Origin: an uncultured Pseudomonadales bacterium
Lineage (GTDB): Bacteria; Pseudomonadota; Gammaproteobacteria; Pseudomonadales; Pseudohongiellaceae
Assembly: GCA_938082955.1 (NCBI GenBank)
Contig: CALKDE010000192.1
Coordinates: forward strand, 1 to 5,738
Length of the DNA stretch: 5,738 nucleotides
Reading direction: 5' to 3'
Position 1 is the stretch's first letter. Every line of letters begins with the position of its first letter. Below are positions 1 to 5,738 of this stretch, piece after piece. Made by a program: the position numbers and the translations under genes. The notes under the pieces were generated by a model, which made no database searches, was not told the origin of the DNA, and worked only from the letters and a program-made list of their open reading frames with translations.

Positions 1-48
1 GGCAGCAACAAGCCCATTGAAAAATTCAGGCCGGAGAACCTTGCAGGT

Positions 49-1074
49 ATGCCCCCTAAAGACCCCAAACACCGCCAACAAGCGGGCAACTCACAAGCGC
101 AGCCGCCTATGTCTATCCAAGACGGATTGTCCCTGGCTATCCAGCATAAATCTGCTGGCCGAATTGGCCAAGCCGAAAGAATCTACCGACAGATTTTAGA
201 GGTAGAGCCAAACCATCCCGTCGCCTTGCATCTGCTTGGCGTGATTGCGCATATGGCCGGGCAGAGTGACATAGCAATTCAGATGATAAGAACCGCGATT
301 AGTCACGCACCTGAATATCTTAGCGCGCACCGCAATCTGGGAAACATATTTCTCGATCTGAGCAGGTTCGATGAGGCTATTGAAAGCTACGGAAAAGCGC
401 TTGCTTTCAATCCAAAACATGCTGTTACACATGCAAATCTCGCCCTTGCCTTACATAATTCCGGCAGGATCGATGAAGCGCAAGACAGCTATAATTGCTC
501 TCTCAATTTGGACCCCGAGATTGCCAACACACACTGCAACCTTGGCAATATGTACTTAGAAAAAAGAGAATACGAAGCAGCTGTGGCGAGTTACCAAAAA
601 GCATTAGCGATTCAACCTGACTTTGCTCAGGTGCATTGCAACCTCGGCTCTGCCTTGAAAAATCAGGGCTTAGTGGATGAGGCCATCGCCCACTACAATC
701 AGGCAATCGTGTTAAAACCTGACTATGCTGACGCGCACAACAATTTGGGCACAGCACTACAAAAACTAGGGCATGTCATCGAGGCAGCCAATAAATACCG
801 CAAAGCATTATCACTGAACCCCAACTTCGCCGATGCCCACTGCAATCTCGGAAACGCGCTGTGGAGTCTGCGCAAACTAGAGGAAGCTGCAGCCAGTTAT
901 CGTATGGCCTTAGATATCCATCCCTCGATGACCGAGGCGGCCGGTTCGCTGGGTTCGGTATTGCTCGCCATGGGCAAGACCAACGAGGGATTAGCGTTAG
1001 AAAGAGACGGCTTTGGTGTAATCAACTTCGATGCGCGCAAAGGCGTCGTCTACAATTTTGGAAAAAGCACATGA
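49..1074 (+). CDS. TPR-array protein, probable peptide-binding partner of the downstream dioxygenase
   Basis: This 341-residue protein is almost entirely tetratricopeptide repeats. Residues 25-330 divide exactly into nine 34-residue units starting at 25, 59, 93, 127, 161, 195, 229, 263 and 297. Units 3-8 match the TPR consensus closely, with an NLG-type helix A and an EA..Y..AL-type helix B ending near a proline. The ninth is degenerate and leads into a short tail ending NFGKST. There is no signal peptide or membrane segment, so it is probably cytoplasmic. Its TGA overlaps the ATG of the oxygenase gene (ATGA), implying coupled translation. Units 3-8 each carry Asn at their fourth position (N96, 130, 164, 198, 232, 266), as in the O-GlcNAc transferase superhelix, but no transferase domain follows. 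The start is uncertain: the frame is open to the window edge, GGAG at 33-36 lies 12 bases before the ATG at 49, and ATG 109, just before the first repeat, has no clear ribosome site. The function is inferred. Confidence 0.9.
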   Translation: MPPKDPKHRQQAGNSQAQPPMSIQDGLSLAIQHKSAGRIGQAERIYRQILEVEPNHPVALHLLGVIAHMAGQSDIAIQMIRTAISHAPEYLSAHRNLGNIFLDLSRFDEAIESYGKALAFNPKHAVTHANLALALHNSGRIDEAQDSYNCSLNLDPEIANTHCNLGNMYLEKREYEAAVASYQKALAIQPDFAQVHCNLGSALKNQGLVDEAIAHYNQAIVLKPDYADAHNNLGTALQKLGHVIEAANKYRKALSLNPNFADAHCNLGNALWSLRKLEEAAASYRMALDIHPSMTEAAGSLGSVLLAMGKTNEGLALERDGFGVINFDARKGVVYNFGKST

Positions 1075-1676
1075 AACGCATCGGCCTAGAATTACCCCAA
1101 TCCAGCCCTCATTTCATAGGAAGCTGGAGCATCGAACCGCTATCAATCTGTGACGAGGTAATTAATTTTTTCGAAACGCATAGCGCCAATCACACAAAGG
1201 GACGGACGGCTGGGGGGCTGAACACCGATTCTAAGAACTCTACCGATCTTGCTATTCGTCCCCGAGACTTAGATCTTCCTGGTCATGAGCCGCTACAAAA
1301 CTATATTGAATCTTTGTTCGATTGTTACAAAGACTATCTACAACAGTGGCCCTTTCTAGAAAGCATTTTGCCTAGTGCTGAAATTGGCTCATTCAATATC
1401 CAAAAGTATGAACCCGGCGGCCACTTCCTAAAAGTTCACTCGGAACGCACGACAATCGACACATCACACCGCGTACTCGCCTGGATGACTTACCTGAATG
1501 ATGTCGAAGACGGCGGTGCTACTCGCTTCGAACATCAAGACTTTGAGAGCCAGCCACACAAAGGTAAGACGCTAATCTGGCCCGGAGAATGGACCCATGC
1601 CCATAGAGGCAATGTTGTGAATTCAGGAGTCAAATATATCATTACCGGCTGGATGCATTTCCCACCCTACTCTTAA
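1071..1676 (+). CDS. 2-oxoglutarate/Fe(II)-dependent dioxygenase, prolyl-4-hydroxylase-like
   Basis: This 201-residue protein fits the small bacterial and phage 2OG-Fe(II) oxygenases related to prolyl 4-hydroxylase. Such enzymes couple oxidative decarboxylation of 2-oxoglutarate to hydroxylation of a substrate, often a protein side chain. The double-stranded beta-helix core covers about residues 105-198. Visible ligands are H123 and E125 (HSE), the distal H178 in THAHRG, and K188 ten residues later in KYIITGW, the usual place for the 2-oxoglutarate carboxylate ligand. The YLNDVEDGG stretch at 141-149 is also typical. Glu replaces the commoner Asp in the HxD motif; I recall HxE as normal in a marine bacterial and cyanophage subgroup. 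The frame is open upstream to 861, but ATG 1071 is chosen because it overlaps the TPR stop by 4 bases and gives a normal N-terminus. There is no signal peptide. Substrate unknown; a peptide presented by the TPR protein is an inference. Confidence 0.9.
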   Translation: MKRIGLELPQSSPHFIGSWSIEPLSICDEVINFFETHSANHTKGRTAGGLNTDSKNSTDLAIRPRDLDLPGHEPLQNYIESLFDCYKDYLQQWPFLESILPSAEIGSFNIQKYEPGGHFLKVHSERTTIDTSHRVLAWMTYLNDVEDGGATRFEHQDFESQPHKGKTLIWPGEWTHAHRGNVVNSGVKYIITGWMHFPPYS

Positions 1677-1704
1677 CCGTTAGCCCAAAATTCAATGATG
1701 CAAG

Positions 1705-1745
1705 ATTAAACAAAATGGATTCTAAGGGTTTGCTTAGGAAACCAT
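1705..1745 (-). terminator. Candidate intrinsic terminator downstream of the CoA-transferase gene
   Basis: An imperfect hairpin spans 1715-1745: 1720-1726 pairs with 1733-1740 with one bulged base, then 1715-1718 pairs with 1742-1745 after an A-A mismatch, around a 6-base loop. Read on the minus strand, it is followed at once by a T-rich run (TTTGTTTAATC, 1704-1714). It begins about 36 bases past the CoA-transferase stop. The stem is AT-rich and interrupted, so it may be weak. On the plus strand no T-run follows, so it would serve the minus-strand transcript only. Confidence 0.35.
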
Positions 1746-1780
1746 TCTCAGAATTTACGCGTTTGGCCTGCCTTTTGGTA

Positions 1781-2959
1781 TCAACTGACCACGGAGCTCG
1801 CTCTCAAGCTTTCTATTTCAGCGGGTTTGAGTTTCAAACTTTCTCTCAATATCTCATCCGTATGCTCGCCTAGCTTCGCGGCCCAAGAAGCCGCATCATT
1901 ATCCGTGCCGGCAAGCTTAAATGGCATATTCTGAATAAGAAAATCACCGAGTACGTCATCAAAAATAGAAGCAAATGAATGTCGCTCAACTACTTGAGGA
2001 TGAGCAAACAAATCATCGACCTGCTGATACAAGCTGCAAGGCACTCCGGCACGGTTCAACGCTTCTTCACATTCGCGAGCACTAAGCGAGACAGACCAAC
2101 GCTCGACTTCCTCAGCCAACAGATAGAAATTCGCGGTACGCGGCCCCCGCACAAAACGAGGATCCTCTAACAAATCTGGCCGACCAAGCGCTGCGGCCAG
2201 ACATTCCAGGTTCTTATCCGAAACTACGCAGACCATAACGAAGCCATCCTTCACTTTGGCTGGGAAGAACCTGCCTATCAGGGCTGGTTCTTCCATCTGT
2301 GCCGACTGTATATGTGCCGGAATTAGCGTCATCATAGATTCCATCATGCTGACATCGATATAGCTGCCCCCGCCTCCCCGCTCACGTCCAAGCAGCGCCG
2401 TCTGGATCGCGCCAAAGGCGTAACTCCCTGTAAGAATATCAGCGACCATGATCTCCCAATTGCTGGGGCGAATGGCCTCATCTGCACTAGGTCCTTGCTG
2501 TGACCGGGCGTGCACACTATCGAATCCGCTAGCGGCATGAACTATTGGCGCATAGGCTGCGCGATTCACATAAGGGCCACTCTGACCGAATCCAGAGATT
2601 GAACAATAGACGAGCTCGGGGTTTTGGGGTTGCAGACTTTCAAAGTCCAATCCGAATTTAGCCATTATTCCAGGCCTAAAATTCTCTAAGACGATATCTG
2701 CATCGCTTATCAATTGTTTAACCAGTGACTGTCCAGCAGGCTGCTTCAAATCTACTGCGATACTGCGCTTACCTGCATTGAAGTGGGCAAATACCGGCGT
2801 AATGCCATCTACGCCACGGGTGAGGTCTCCAGCGCCAGGGCTTTCAACCTTTATTACGTCCGCCCCGCAATCGCGAAGAAAACGAGAACAGATGGGGCCG
2901 GCGAAAACAGCGGAGAAGTCGACGACTTTATAGCCATCGAGAGGTTTACTTTTACTCAT
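1781..2959 (-). CDS. CaiB/BaiF family (class III) CoA-transferase
   Basis: This 392-residue protein is a full-length class III CoA-transferase, the family that includes formyl-CoA transferase, the carnitine enzyme CaiB and alpha-methylacyl-CoA racemase. These cytoplasmic enzymes, often interlocked dimers, move CoA between carboxylic acids through an aspartyl-CoA thioester; racemase members work differently. Hallmarks are the N-terminal LDGYKVVDFSAVFAGP segment, CGADVIKVE at 31-39, NAGKRSIAVDL at 61-71, ENFRPG at 92-97, GFGQSGP at 123-129 and the catalytic Asp, D174, in VADILTG. The GGGGSYIDVSMMES stretch at 195-208 follows as usual. The small C-terminal domain is complete. The ATG at 2959 starts right at the family N-terminus, although its ribosome site is weak. 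The substrate cannot be read from the sequence. The gene lies 184 bases after the upstream secreted-protein gene and may have its own promoter. Confidence 0.95.
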   Translation of the reverse strand: MSKSKPLDGYKVVDFSAVFAGPICSRFLRDCGADVIKVESPGAGDLTRGVDGITPVFAHFNAGKRSIAVDLKQPAGQSLVKQLISDADIVLENFRPGIMAKFGLDFESLQPQNPELVYCSISGFGQSGPYVNRAAYAPIVHAASGFDSVHARSQQGPSADEAIRPSNWEIMVADILTGSYAFGAIQTALLGRERGGGGSYIDVSMMESMMTLIPAHIQSAQMEEPALIGRFFPAKVKDGFVMVCVVSDKNLECLAAALGRPDLLEDPRFVRGPRTANFYLLAEEVERWSVSLSARECEEALNRAGVPCSLYQQVDDLFAHPQVVERHSFASIFDDVLGDFLIQNMPFKLAGTDNDAASWAAKLGEHTDEILRESLKLKPAEIESLRASSVVS

Positions 2960-3058
2960 GAATTACACTCTGTCTAAAAGGTGAGATTACGTTAGCAGCT
3001 GGCAGGCCAGTCATTAAGAATGGCGCGCAATCAATGGGCGGGAAACTGAATTCTCTTT

Positions 3059-3089
3059 CTTATAACGTCGATACAGTCCTTAGGGACAA
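3059..3089 (-). promoter_or_regulatory. Candidate sigma-70 promoter for the CoA-transferase gene, with overlapping palindrome
   Basis: On the minus strand, TTGTCC (3084-3089) could be a -35 box and TATAAG (3059-3064, five of six matches) a -10 box. The 19-base spacer is long; reading the -10 one base earlier as TTATAA gives 18. Transcription would begin near 3052, leaving a leader of roughly 90 bases before the ATG at 2959. A small palindrome (GTCC, 4-base loop, GGAC; 3076-3087) overlaps the -35 box and could be an operator. This is a pattern match only; such sites arise often by chance. Confidence 0.25.
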
Positions 3090-3143
3090 CCACTTTATCT
3101 GACTGCCCCCAAAGGCAATGGAAAATACCTTCGCTTAGTATGA

Positions 3144-4172
3144 CTATTGCGCGGCCGCTTCCATCTCCAGTCTACGTGCCCCAGCTAGTATGCCAGGCAT
3201 GGAATAGTTTCCTTCGTGGCAAGCATATTCGTAGAGACCGTCATCCGTCGCATAGAAGCTCAACTCTGCAGTCCAGGGCTGACTGTAAATATTGCTGTCC
3301 TCTACGGTAAACTGGTAGAAGATTTCATCATCAGAATATCGACTGAATCGCTCGATAATAAGACCCTCTTTAGTTATCGGCACCGCGCTCTGGCTGAGTT
3401 GCAGTGGGTCTATATTCACTGTCTCTACAACAAGCACACCATCCTCATACCATCCTACGGAATCACCGAACCACTGCTCTAATACCAGGGGCCTACGATT
3501 AGCTCGCGCATCTGCCGCCGAATCGTAAATCGGAATAATACGCGCATCGTGAACCATCTCCACGAGGATCATGACGTAGTCTTCGGTCTGCACGAATTGG
3601 TAGGTATTGTTATACAAAGCGGACATCATGCCCGGGCCTGCCTTGTTCCCAAAACCTATAAGACAGCGCTCCGCGTTAGGGATAGCCTCGGGGCCTCGAG
3701 CATCACCAAAACCGGTCTCATAGCGAGAACCAAAATTGCGCCGCTCGAAATCATAGCTCGGATTCTCAAGCCGAGGCACCTGGCCATTCTCGGGGATTAC
3801 AACGTAGGAGGTACGGTAATCTCCCTTGATCAACGCAAGGTTTGCGCCCGGCTCTACCCAGAAATTGTTGTAAGCACGAGTACCGAAATCCTCATCGGCA
3901 GCAATTGGGGTATCGTTTACGCCATCACCCTCGTCCAAGCCCCCTTCAAGGCCCGCAATTGGCGTATTGGCGGCAATCACTCTGGCCTCTTCAGGCGTAA
4001 CTACTAGTGTCTCGACCCCGCTCGGGCGAGAGAGTTTCGTGAGCGAGGCATTGGTCCAAATACCCTCTAAATCTGGTCTGGCGTTATCCTGCGCCTGTGC
4101 AGGCAAGGCTGCTAAACTGGCACATACAAGTAGAGCACTCATTTTTGTTGTTATTTTCACCGAAATTGCCAT
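3144..4172 (-). CDS. Secreted protein of an uncharacterised family (DLEGIWTN / EYACHEGNY motifs)
   Basis: I recognise the family, found among uncharacterised proteins of proteobacteria and acidobacteria, but know of no assigned function. From the ATG at 4172 the protein has 342 residues. A Sec-type signal peptide is clear: a basic start, a hydrophobic core MSALLVCASLAAL, then AQA with likely cleavage after residue 27. This start is preferred over the ATG at 4199 because AGGAG lies 7 bases upstream and the signal peptide then has normal length. Segments that look conserved are DLEGIWTN (34-41), ERCLIGFG (168-175), ILVEMVHDARI (202-212), WFGDSVGWYEDGVLVVET (234-251) and EYACHEGNY (315-323). The mature chain has only two cysteines (170, 318) and two histidines (208, 319), all in or beside these segments. 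Its repeated aromatic, beta-rich pattern suggests a periplasmic all-beta protein. An enzyme is possible but unproven. A good promoter candidate lies upstream. Confidence 0.85.
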   Translation of the reverse strand: MAISVKITTKMSALLVCASLAALPAQAQDNARPDLEGIWTNASLTKLSRPSGVETLVVTPEEARVIAANTPIAGLEGGLDEGDGVNDTPIAADEDFGTRAYNNFWVEPGANLALIKGDYRTSYVVIPENGQVPRLENPSYDFERRNFGSRYETGFGDARGPEAIPNAERCLIGFGNKAGPGMMSALYNNTYQFVQTEDYVMILVEMVHDARIIPIYDSAADARANRRPLVLEQWFGDSVGWYEDGVLVVETVNIDPLQLSQSAVPITKEGLIIERFSRYSDDEIFYQFTVEDSNIYSQPWTAELSFYATDDGLYEYACHEGNYSMPGILAGARRLEMEAAAQ

Positions 4173-4179
4173 TCGTTGT

Positions 4180-4184
4180 CTCCT
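4180..4184 (-). promoter_or_regulatory. Strong ribosome binding site deciding the start at 4172
   Basis: AGGAG on the minus strand lies 7 bases before the ATG at 4172. The alternative in-frame ATG at 4199 lies upstream of it and would put this site inside the coding region. This fixes the start of the secreted protein nine codons inside the longest reading frame. Confidence 0.75.
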
Positions 4185-4267
4185 AGCAGATTGGGACACT
4201 AAATCGATTTACACCCTGCTAACTCAGCGAATGCGCAGCGCCAGCTAAAGGGCAGTAATAACCAGCC

Positions 4268-4296
4268 ATTTGAACCTTGATACAGGCAAAAGTCAA
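4268..4296 (-). promoter_or_regulatory. Candidate sigma-70 promoter for the secreted protein gene
   Basis: On the minus strand, TTGACT (4291-4296, five of six matches to the -35 consensus) is separated by exactly 17 bases from TCAAAT (4268-4273, four of six matches to the -10). The start of transcription would fall near 4261, giving a leader of about 88 bases before the ATG at 4172. It is the best promoter-like pair I noticed in the window and suggests the gene is transcribed independently of the LVIVD gene upstream. Not tested. Confidence 0.45.
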
Positions 4297-4322
4297 AGAA
4301 GTGCTAACAACAGAGGCTTTAA

Positions 4323-4345
4323 AGTGGGTTGCCCGAATCCCCACT
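4323..4345. repeat. Inverted repeat in the intergenic gap
   Basis: A perfect 6-base inverted repeat (AGTGGG at 4323-4328, CCCACT at 4340-4345) encloses an 11-base loop. It lies upstream of the promoter candidate at 4268-4296 and downstream of the LVIVD stop. It could be an operator or part of the upstream gene's terminator region, but no long T-run follows on either strand. Confidence 0.3.
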
Positions 4346-4384
4346 CACTAGCACTGGACTGGGCTATTCTCTCGAGACGCCATC

Positions 4385-4406
4385 AAAATCAAAAACTCGC
4401 CGCAAG
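4385..4406 (-). terminator. Possible weak intrinsic terminator after the LVIVD gene
   Basis: On the minus strand a short stem (CTTG at 4403-4406 with CGAG at 4396-4399, including one G-T pair, 3-base loop) is followed at once by TTTTT, GA, then TTTT (4385-4395). The T-tract is good but the stem has only 4 pairs, so termination may be inefficient or Rho-dependent. It begins about 50 bases past the stop codon at 4458-4460. Confidence 0.25.
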
Positions 4407-4457
4407 AAAAGACAGATAACCCCTTGTTAAGCGCGATCTGCCCTTTCTACATGGCCT

Positions 4458-5738
4458 TTACAAGCTATCTGCTATCCCTTCCAGCGTTTCCGCCAAAGAT
4501 GCATAACGGACACCCGAGATGCCAGTGAAACCCCCAGCGGCCTCGGAAAAATCGTCTGCAAGAGTATTGAGGGCGCGCACAGTGCTACGTCGGTTGCCAT
4601 CTCCTCCCCCTAGCAAAGCCTCAGCACGCTCTAGCACATCACTTAACTCGCCCGCCTGACTTGTAGTGAGCCGGTTTTCACGCTGTAACTGATCCATATA
4701 CGCTCTAGCGACAACCGGCACTGCAGGCCACTTTACAATCTGTTGCGTCTGCGCATTAACAATGCCATTTAACGCCGGCAATGAAGCCGCTGCGATTTCG
4801 TTCTCGGTCAGATAATCGCTAGATTGCAGGGCAAACACATCGAGTCCACGCGAAATTTCTGTGCCGTAGATGTGGCCGTTATACCAGTAAGTGGACCAAT
4901 ACCCTCCAGTAATCAATTCTTCCTCATCGATGGGACCGCGGTCAAAGAACGCGATCTCGACCGGATTCATTGAATCGGTGAAATCTACAAGCGACACACC
5001 ACCCTGATACCAAGCTTGAACGAATAGATCACGGCCGGGCACTGGAATCAAAGAGCCGTTGTGAGCGACACAGTTCTCCGTGTCAGTTTGCGGCGCCGAC
5101 ATTTTGTAGTGGCTACGAAATTGTAGTTTGCCATCGACGATGTCATAGAAAGCATCCGCTCCCCAGGTTAGAGGGTCTTGTGCTCTGCACCTAGGACGGC
5201 CACCACCACCCCACTCGTCGGTAAAAATCACCTTGTCGCCGCGGTTATTAAAAGTAGCCGAGTGCCAGTAAGAGAATCCAGGATCGATAACTTGGTCCAA
5301 TCGTTCGGGGTTTGCCGGGTCAGAGATATCCAACAAAATGCCATTACCAGAACAGGCGCCAGCGGCCAACCCGATACCGGGGAACGTAGTTATATCGTGG
5401 CACTGATTCGTCTGTCTCGTCGTCTGCGTGCCATCGCCGTGATCGCCCCCGTCCCACAAACCCGCCAGCGTTCCGTTATCCGGGTCAGCGAAGATAAAGG
5501 GGCGATTAACGATGCGTGCTGCTGCTGGATTTTGTGCAGGGATTTCGATGACTTCTATGCGAAATAGCGCCGAGTTCTCATCTTCAAAGGGCGAATCATT
5601 GGAACAACCTGCCAACTCCTCGTCATCGCGAGCCGCACTCGTGCCAGATACGTATACATAAATGTTGCCTGACGTGGTAGTCGGATCAGACACCACAGTA
5701 TGTGTGTGCGAACCGCGGCAGGTTTGTACCGCTGCAAC
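4458..5738 (-). CDS. LVIVD-repeat beta-propeller protein, probably exported, 5' end beyond the window
   Basis: The frame runs in from the right edge: 14 codons before the GTG at 5694-5696 are open and read naturally as VAAVQTCRGSHTHT. The N-terminus is therefore outside, and 426 residues are visible. Counting from the edge, propeller-like segments include GILLDISDPANP (133-144), WHSATF (158-163), GVSLVDFTDSMNPV (247-260) and SRGLDVFAL (296-304). These match LVIVD repeats, which form blades in surface or periplasmic proteins. Six visible cysteines (7, 45, 113, 129, 184, 223) suggest disulfides and hence export, but any signal peptide is off the window. DEWGGGGRPRC (174-184) is a glycine-rich loop. 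Residues from about 339 to the end are predicted helical and resemble the layout of the FIMAH domain of extracellular bacterial proteins; that match is tentative. Binding partner or enzymatic role unknown. Confidence 0.85.
   Translation of the reverse strand, partial: VAAVQTCRGSHTHTVVSDPTTTSGNIYVYVSGTSAARDDEELAGCSNDSPFEDENSALFRIEVIEIPAQNPAAARIVNRPFIFADPDNGTLAGLWDGGDHGDGTQTTRQTNQCHDITTFPGIGLAAGACSGNGILLDISDPANPERLDQVIDPGFSYWHSATFNNRGDKVIFTDEWGGGGRPRCRAQDPLTWGADAFYDIVDGKLQFRSHYKMSAPQTDTENCVAHNGSLIPVPGRDLFVQAWYQGGVSLVDFTDSMNPVEIAFFDRGPIDEEELITGGYWSTYWYNGHIYGTEISRGLDVFALQSSDYLTENEIAAASLPALNGIVNAQTQQIVKWPAVPVVARAYMDQLQRENRLTTSQAGELSDVLERAEALLGGGDGNRRSTVRALNTLADDFSEAAGGFTGISGVRYASLAETLEGIADSL

Noticed and set aside
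121..1038. Regular 102-base periodicity that might suggest a DNA repeat array.
   Set aside because: The period is that of 34-residue TPR units. The bases diverge between units and only the protein consensus is kept, so this is a coding repeat.
861..1070. Upstream extension of the oxygenase reading frame, 70 codons before the ATG at 1071.
   Set aside because: It lies wholly inside the TPR gene in another frame, has no family resemblance, and the ATGA overlap at 1071 gives a natural start.
3104..3117. Short hairpin (TGCC/GGCA) after the stop of the secreted-protein gene.
   Set aside because: The stem has only 4 pairs and no T-run follows it on the minus strand, so it does not support a terminator call.
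3549..4007. Long reading frame of 152 codons on the plus strand.
   Set aside because: It is antisense to the secreted-protein gene, which has a clear signal peptide and recognisable motifs. The antisense product shows no domain.
4173..4199. Longer form of the secreted protein starting at 4199.
   Set aside because: It adds nine polar or basic residues before the signal peptide, and the AGGAG at 4180-4184 would fall inside the coding region.
5178..5567. Reading frame of 129 codons on the plus strand.
   Set aside because: It is antisense to the LVIVD gene, shows no family features, and has arginine-rich, low-information content typical of a shadow frame.

Overview
The window looks like chromosomal DNA from a free-living, probably marine or aquatic gammaproteobacterium. 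Base composition is roughly balanced, genes are dense, and the mix is typical of that group: a TPR protein paired with a 2-oxoglutarate/Fe(II) oxygenase, a class III CoA-transferase, and large secreted proteins of poorly studied families. The taxonomic guess rests on recalled family resemblance, not on a marker gene. I see no RNA gene, mobile element or CRISPR array.

Layout. Two plus-strand genes (49-1074 and 1071-1676) overlap by 4 bases and form a translationally coupled pair: an array of nine 34-residue TPR units followed by a small prolyl-4-hydroxylase-like dioxygenase. They converge on three minus-strand genes. In transcription order these are a secreted LVIVD-type propeller protein cut off by the right edge (4458-5738), a secreted protein of an uncharacterised family (3144-4172), and a CaiB/BaiF-type CoA-transferase (1781-2959). 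The gaps between the minus-strand genes are 285 and 184 bases. Each gap holds a candidate promoter, so the three genes are probably not one tight operon. The 104-base convergent gap holds an imperfect hairpin that could terminate the minus-strand transcript. No gap exceeds 300 bases.

How the genes may work together. The oxygenase keeps a complete set of metal and 2-oxoglutarate ligands (H123, E125, H178, K188). Six successive TPR units carry an asparagine at the same position, like the peptide-binding ladder of O-GlcNAc transferase. The most interesting hypothesis is that the TPR protein binds an extended polypeptide and presents it to the hydroxylase. The two exported proteins and the CoA-transferase share an orientation, but nothing in the sequence links them to a common pathway. 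The secreted protein at 3144-4172 is the least understood gene: its mature form has only two histidines and two cysteines, clustered in or near its most motif-like segments.
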